DNA from: Ensifer sp. Root278
GTDB lineage: Bacteria; Pseudomonadota; Alphaproteobacteria; Rhizobiales; Rhizobiaceae
Assembly (NCBI RefSeq): GCF_001429285.1
Contig: NZ_LMJJ01000012.1
Span: forward strand, 530 to 64,529
DNA: 64,000 nucleotides
Reading direction: 5' to 3'
Positions within the stretch are counted from its first letter, which is position 1. Each line of letters begins with the position of its first letter. This document shows, in pieces, positions 61,879-64,000 of the stretch. Position numbers and translations under genes: made by a program. The notes under the pieces were generated by a model. It did not search any database. It was not told the origin of the DNA and was given only the letters and a program-made list of their open reading frames with translations.

Positions 61879-63987
61879 TTGTCCGTATTCAGCAACCTCC
61901 CCAAAGCTCCCGTCGCCGCAAAAAAGCCGGTGAGCGACACGCGCCACGGCATTACCCGCACCGATGACTACGCTTGGCTGCGCGCGGACAATTGGCAAGC
62001 GATGTTCCGCGATCCCTCGATCCTCGATCCGGAAATCCGCAAGCACCTGGAAGCGGAAAACGCCTATATGAACGCGGCCATGGACGACACGAAGGCGCTG
62101 CAGAAGGCGCTGTTTGCCGAGATGCGCGGCCGGATCAAGGAAGACGACAGCTCGATACCGGTCAAGGACGGCCCGTTTGCCTACGGCCACGCCTATGTCA
62201 CCGGCGGCGAGCAGCCGCGTTACTTCCGCATTCCGCGCAACGGCGACCACAAGGACGAGGCGATCCGCCAACTGCTGCTCGACGGCGACAAGGAGGCCGA
62301 GGGCAAGGCTTATTTCCGCCTCGCGGGCCTCGACCACTCGACCGACCACAGCCTCGGCATCTGGGGCTATGACGACAAGGGCTCGGAATATTTCACGCTG
62401 AGGGTTCGCGATCTCTCCACCGGCGAGGACCTGACCGATATCATCGAGAACACCGGCGGTGGCGGCGCCTGGGCGCCGGACGGCAAGAGCTTCTTCTACA
62501 CCGTGCTCGACGACAACCACCGGCCATCGAAGATCTTCCATCACGTGCTCGGCACCAGCCAGGCGGACGACCGGCTGGTCTATGAAGAGGACGATCCGGG
62601 CTTCTTCATGTCTGTCGGCGGCTCGCTGCTCGACGACTTCATCTACATCGACATCCATGACCACGAGACGAGCGAATATCGGCTGCTTTCGACCAGCGAC
62701 CTGACGGCAGAACCGAAGCTCGTCGCCGAGCGCGTCACCGGTCTCGAATATTCGATGACCGAGGGCGGCGACGTCTTCTACATCCTGACCAACGCCGACG
62801 GCGCCAAGGACTTCAAGATCTTGGAAGCGCCGGTAAATGCACCGGGCAAAGAGAGCTGGCGCGAGGTGGTGCCGCACAAGCCGGGCACGCTGATCCTCAG
62901 CCACATGGCCTATGCCCGTCATCTCGTCTGGCTGCAGCGGCGTGAAGGTCTGCCGGAAATCGTCATCCGCGACCGAAAGACCGGCGAGGAACATGCGATC
63001 GCCTTTGCCGAAGAGGCCTATTCGCTCGGCCTTTCGGGTGCCGCCGAATACGATACCGACGTCATCCGCTTCTCCTACTCTTCGATGACGACGCCGTCGC
63101 AGCTCTTCGACTACGACATGGCGACGCGTCAACGCACGCTGCTGAAGACCCAGGAGGTGCCTTCCGGCCACAACCCGGACGACTATGTCACCCGGCGCGT
63201 CTTCGCCCCCTCCTGGGACGGCACTGAAGTGCCGGTGACGCTGCTCTATCGCAAGGACACGCCGCTCGACGGCTCCGCCCCCTGCCTGCTCTATGGCTAT
63301 GGCGCCTACGGCATCACCATTCCGGCCGGCTTCAACACCAATTGCCTGTCGCTCGCCGATCGCGGCTTCGTCTACGCCATTGCCCACATTCGCGGCGGCA
63401 AGGATCGCGGCTTTGCCTGGTACGAAGACGGCAAGATGGCCAAGAAGACCAATACCTTCAAGGATTTCATCGCCGCCGCTGACTATCTGAATCAGCAGAA
63501 GTTCACATCCTACGCAAAGATCGTTGCCGAGGGCGGCTCGGCCGGCGGCATGCTGATGGGCGCTATCGCCAACATGGCTCCGGAGAAGTTCACCGGGATC
63601 ATCGCCGCCGTGCCCTTCGTCGACGTGCTCAACACCATGCTCGACGACACGCTGCCGCTGACCCCGCCGGAATGGCCGGAATGGGGCAACCCGATCGAAA
63701 GCCGCGAATTCTACGACATCATCGCCGGCTACTCGCCCTACGACAATGTCGGCGCAAAGTCCTACCCGGCGATCCTCGCGCTCGGTGGCCTCACCGATCC
63801 GCGCGTCACCTATTGGGAGCCGGCAAAGTGGGTCGCGCGGCTGCGCGAGAAGACCACCGGCAGCGAACCGATCCTGATGAAGACCAACATGGATGCCGGC
63901 CATGGCGGCGCGTCCGGGCGCTTCCAGCGGCTCGAAGAGATCGCCTTCGAGTATGCCTTTGCGATCAAGGTCGCCGGCAGGATGTAA
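61879..63987 (+). CDS. ptrB: Oligopeptidase B (S9A serine peptidase, protease II)
   Basis: The product has 702 residues. The N-terminal seven-bladed propeller (about 75-400) gates the C-terminal alpha/beta-hydrolase. The triad is Ser554 in EGGSAGGML, Asp640 in GGLTDPRV and His675 in AGHGGASGRF. ERGF-like DRGFVYAIAHIRGG and the acidic pocket are of the basic-residue-cleaving type. It cuts short peptides after Arg or Lys in the cytoplasm. The start is TTG at 61879 with GGAG eight to nine bases upstream, and there is no suitable ATG. It ends 13 bases before the window end. Confidence 0.93.
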   Translation: MSVFSNLPKAPVAAKKPVSDTRHGITRTDDYAWLRADNWQAMFRDPSILDPEIRKHLEAENAYMNAAMDDTKALQKALFAEMRGRIKEDDSSIPVKDGPFAYGHAYVTGGEQPRYFRIPRNGDHKDEAIRQLLLDGDKEAEGKAYFRLAGLDHSTDHSLGIWGYDDKGSEYFTLRVRDLSTGEDLTDIIENTGGGGAWAPDGKSFFYTVLDDNHRPSKIFHHVLGTSQADDRLVYEEDDPGFFMSVGGSLLDDFIYIDIHDHETSEYRLLSTSDLTAEPKLVAERVTGLEYSMTEGGDVFYILTNADGAKDFKILEAPVNAPGKESWREVVPHKPGTLILSHMAYARHLVWLQRREGLPEIVIRDRKTGEEHAIAFAEEAYSLGLSGAAEYDTDVIRFSYSSMTTPSQLFDYDMATRQRTLLKTQEVPSGHNPDDYVTRRVFAPSWDGTEVPVTLLYRKDTPLDGSAPCLLYGYGAYGITIPAGFNTNCLSLADRGFVYAIAHIRGGKDRGFAWYEDGKMAKKTNTFKDFIAAADYLNQQKFTSYAKIVAEGGSAGGMLMGAIANMAPEKFTGIIAAVPFVDVLNTMLDDTLPLTPPEWPEWGNPIESREFYDIIAGYSPYDNVGAKSYPAILALGGLTDPRVTYWEPAKWVARLREKTTGSEPILMKTNMDAGHGGASGRFQRLEEIAFEYAFAIKVAGRM

Positions 63988-64000
63988 CCAGTGCGGGATG

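Overview
The window is a GC-rich, densely coding chromosomal segment from an alphaproteobacterium of the Rhizobiaceae, most likely the Ensifer/Sinorhizobium clade. The evidence is gene order recalled from Sinorhizobium meliloti and Agrobacterium: cycHJKL-degP-two-component pair-glnE-pleC; feuNPQ; and a class A PBP to divJ to mucR to pha2 run. Short rhizobial intergenic palindromic repeats (RIME-like) also support this. I found no rRNA, tRNA, CRISPR array, insertion sequence or prophage.

Layout. 1-9.1 kb: the 5' end of an ETF-ubiquinone oxidoreductase gene carrying a perfect 117-bp in-frame tandem duplication; a short DnaK-like ATPase; an atypical family-4-like uracil-DNA glycosylase; two very small ORFs flanked by hairpins; an MFS exporter; an EamA transporter; and pepN. 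9.4-26.4 kb: a signalling and envelope block with pleC, glnE, an OmpR-type two-component pair, degP, the cytochrome c maturation operon (ccmI-ccmE-ccmF-ccmH, rhizobial cycHJKL), a small lipoprotein, and feuN-feuP-feuQ. 26.4-27.2 kb: a gene-poor, AT-richer gap. 27.2-41.9 kb: small conserved proteins, a bifunctional PBP, a DUF1214/DUF1254 pair, an SH3 protein, a DUF2336 protein, a peptidoglycan-binding protein, a DivJ-type kinase, DUF5330, sufE and mucR. 42.3-48.2 kb: a complete seven-gene Mrp/Mnh/Pha cation/proton antiporter operon with overlapping genes. 48.6-64 kb: a mixed accessory region with an EAL phosphodiesterase, msrB, TrhA, a GNAT protein, a DksA-like protein, UspA, a VOC dioxygenase, two HxlR-type regulators each beside a divergent target, a broken inverse-autotransporter/beta-helix gene, a LysR regulator, a GST/NTF2-like/tautomerase operon, and oligopeptidase B.

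How the genes work together. The pleC and divJ orthologues are the antagonistic kinases that set DivK phosphorylation in rhizobial cell-cycle control. Both lie in this window, with the global regulator mucR close to divJ. The cyc-degP-feu block combines periplasmic protein maturation and quality control with osmo/envelope sensing (FeuN-FeuP-FeuQ). The right-hand third looks like redox and electrophile stress defence under local HxlR and LysR repressors.

Most interesting items: the interrupted inverse autotransporter, whose leader hairpin covers its ribosome-binding site; the ETF-QO tandem duplication, which may be an assembly artefact; the glycosylase lacking the catalytic Glu and two of four Fe-S cysteines; FeuN; the HxlR operator architectures; and three families of dispersed short repeats. 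Gene names resting on synteny are recalled from published rhizobial genomes and were not checked by a search.
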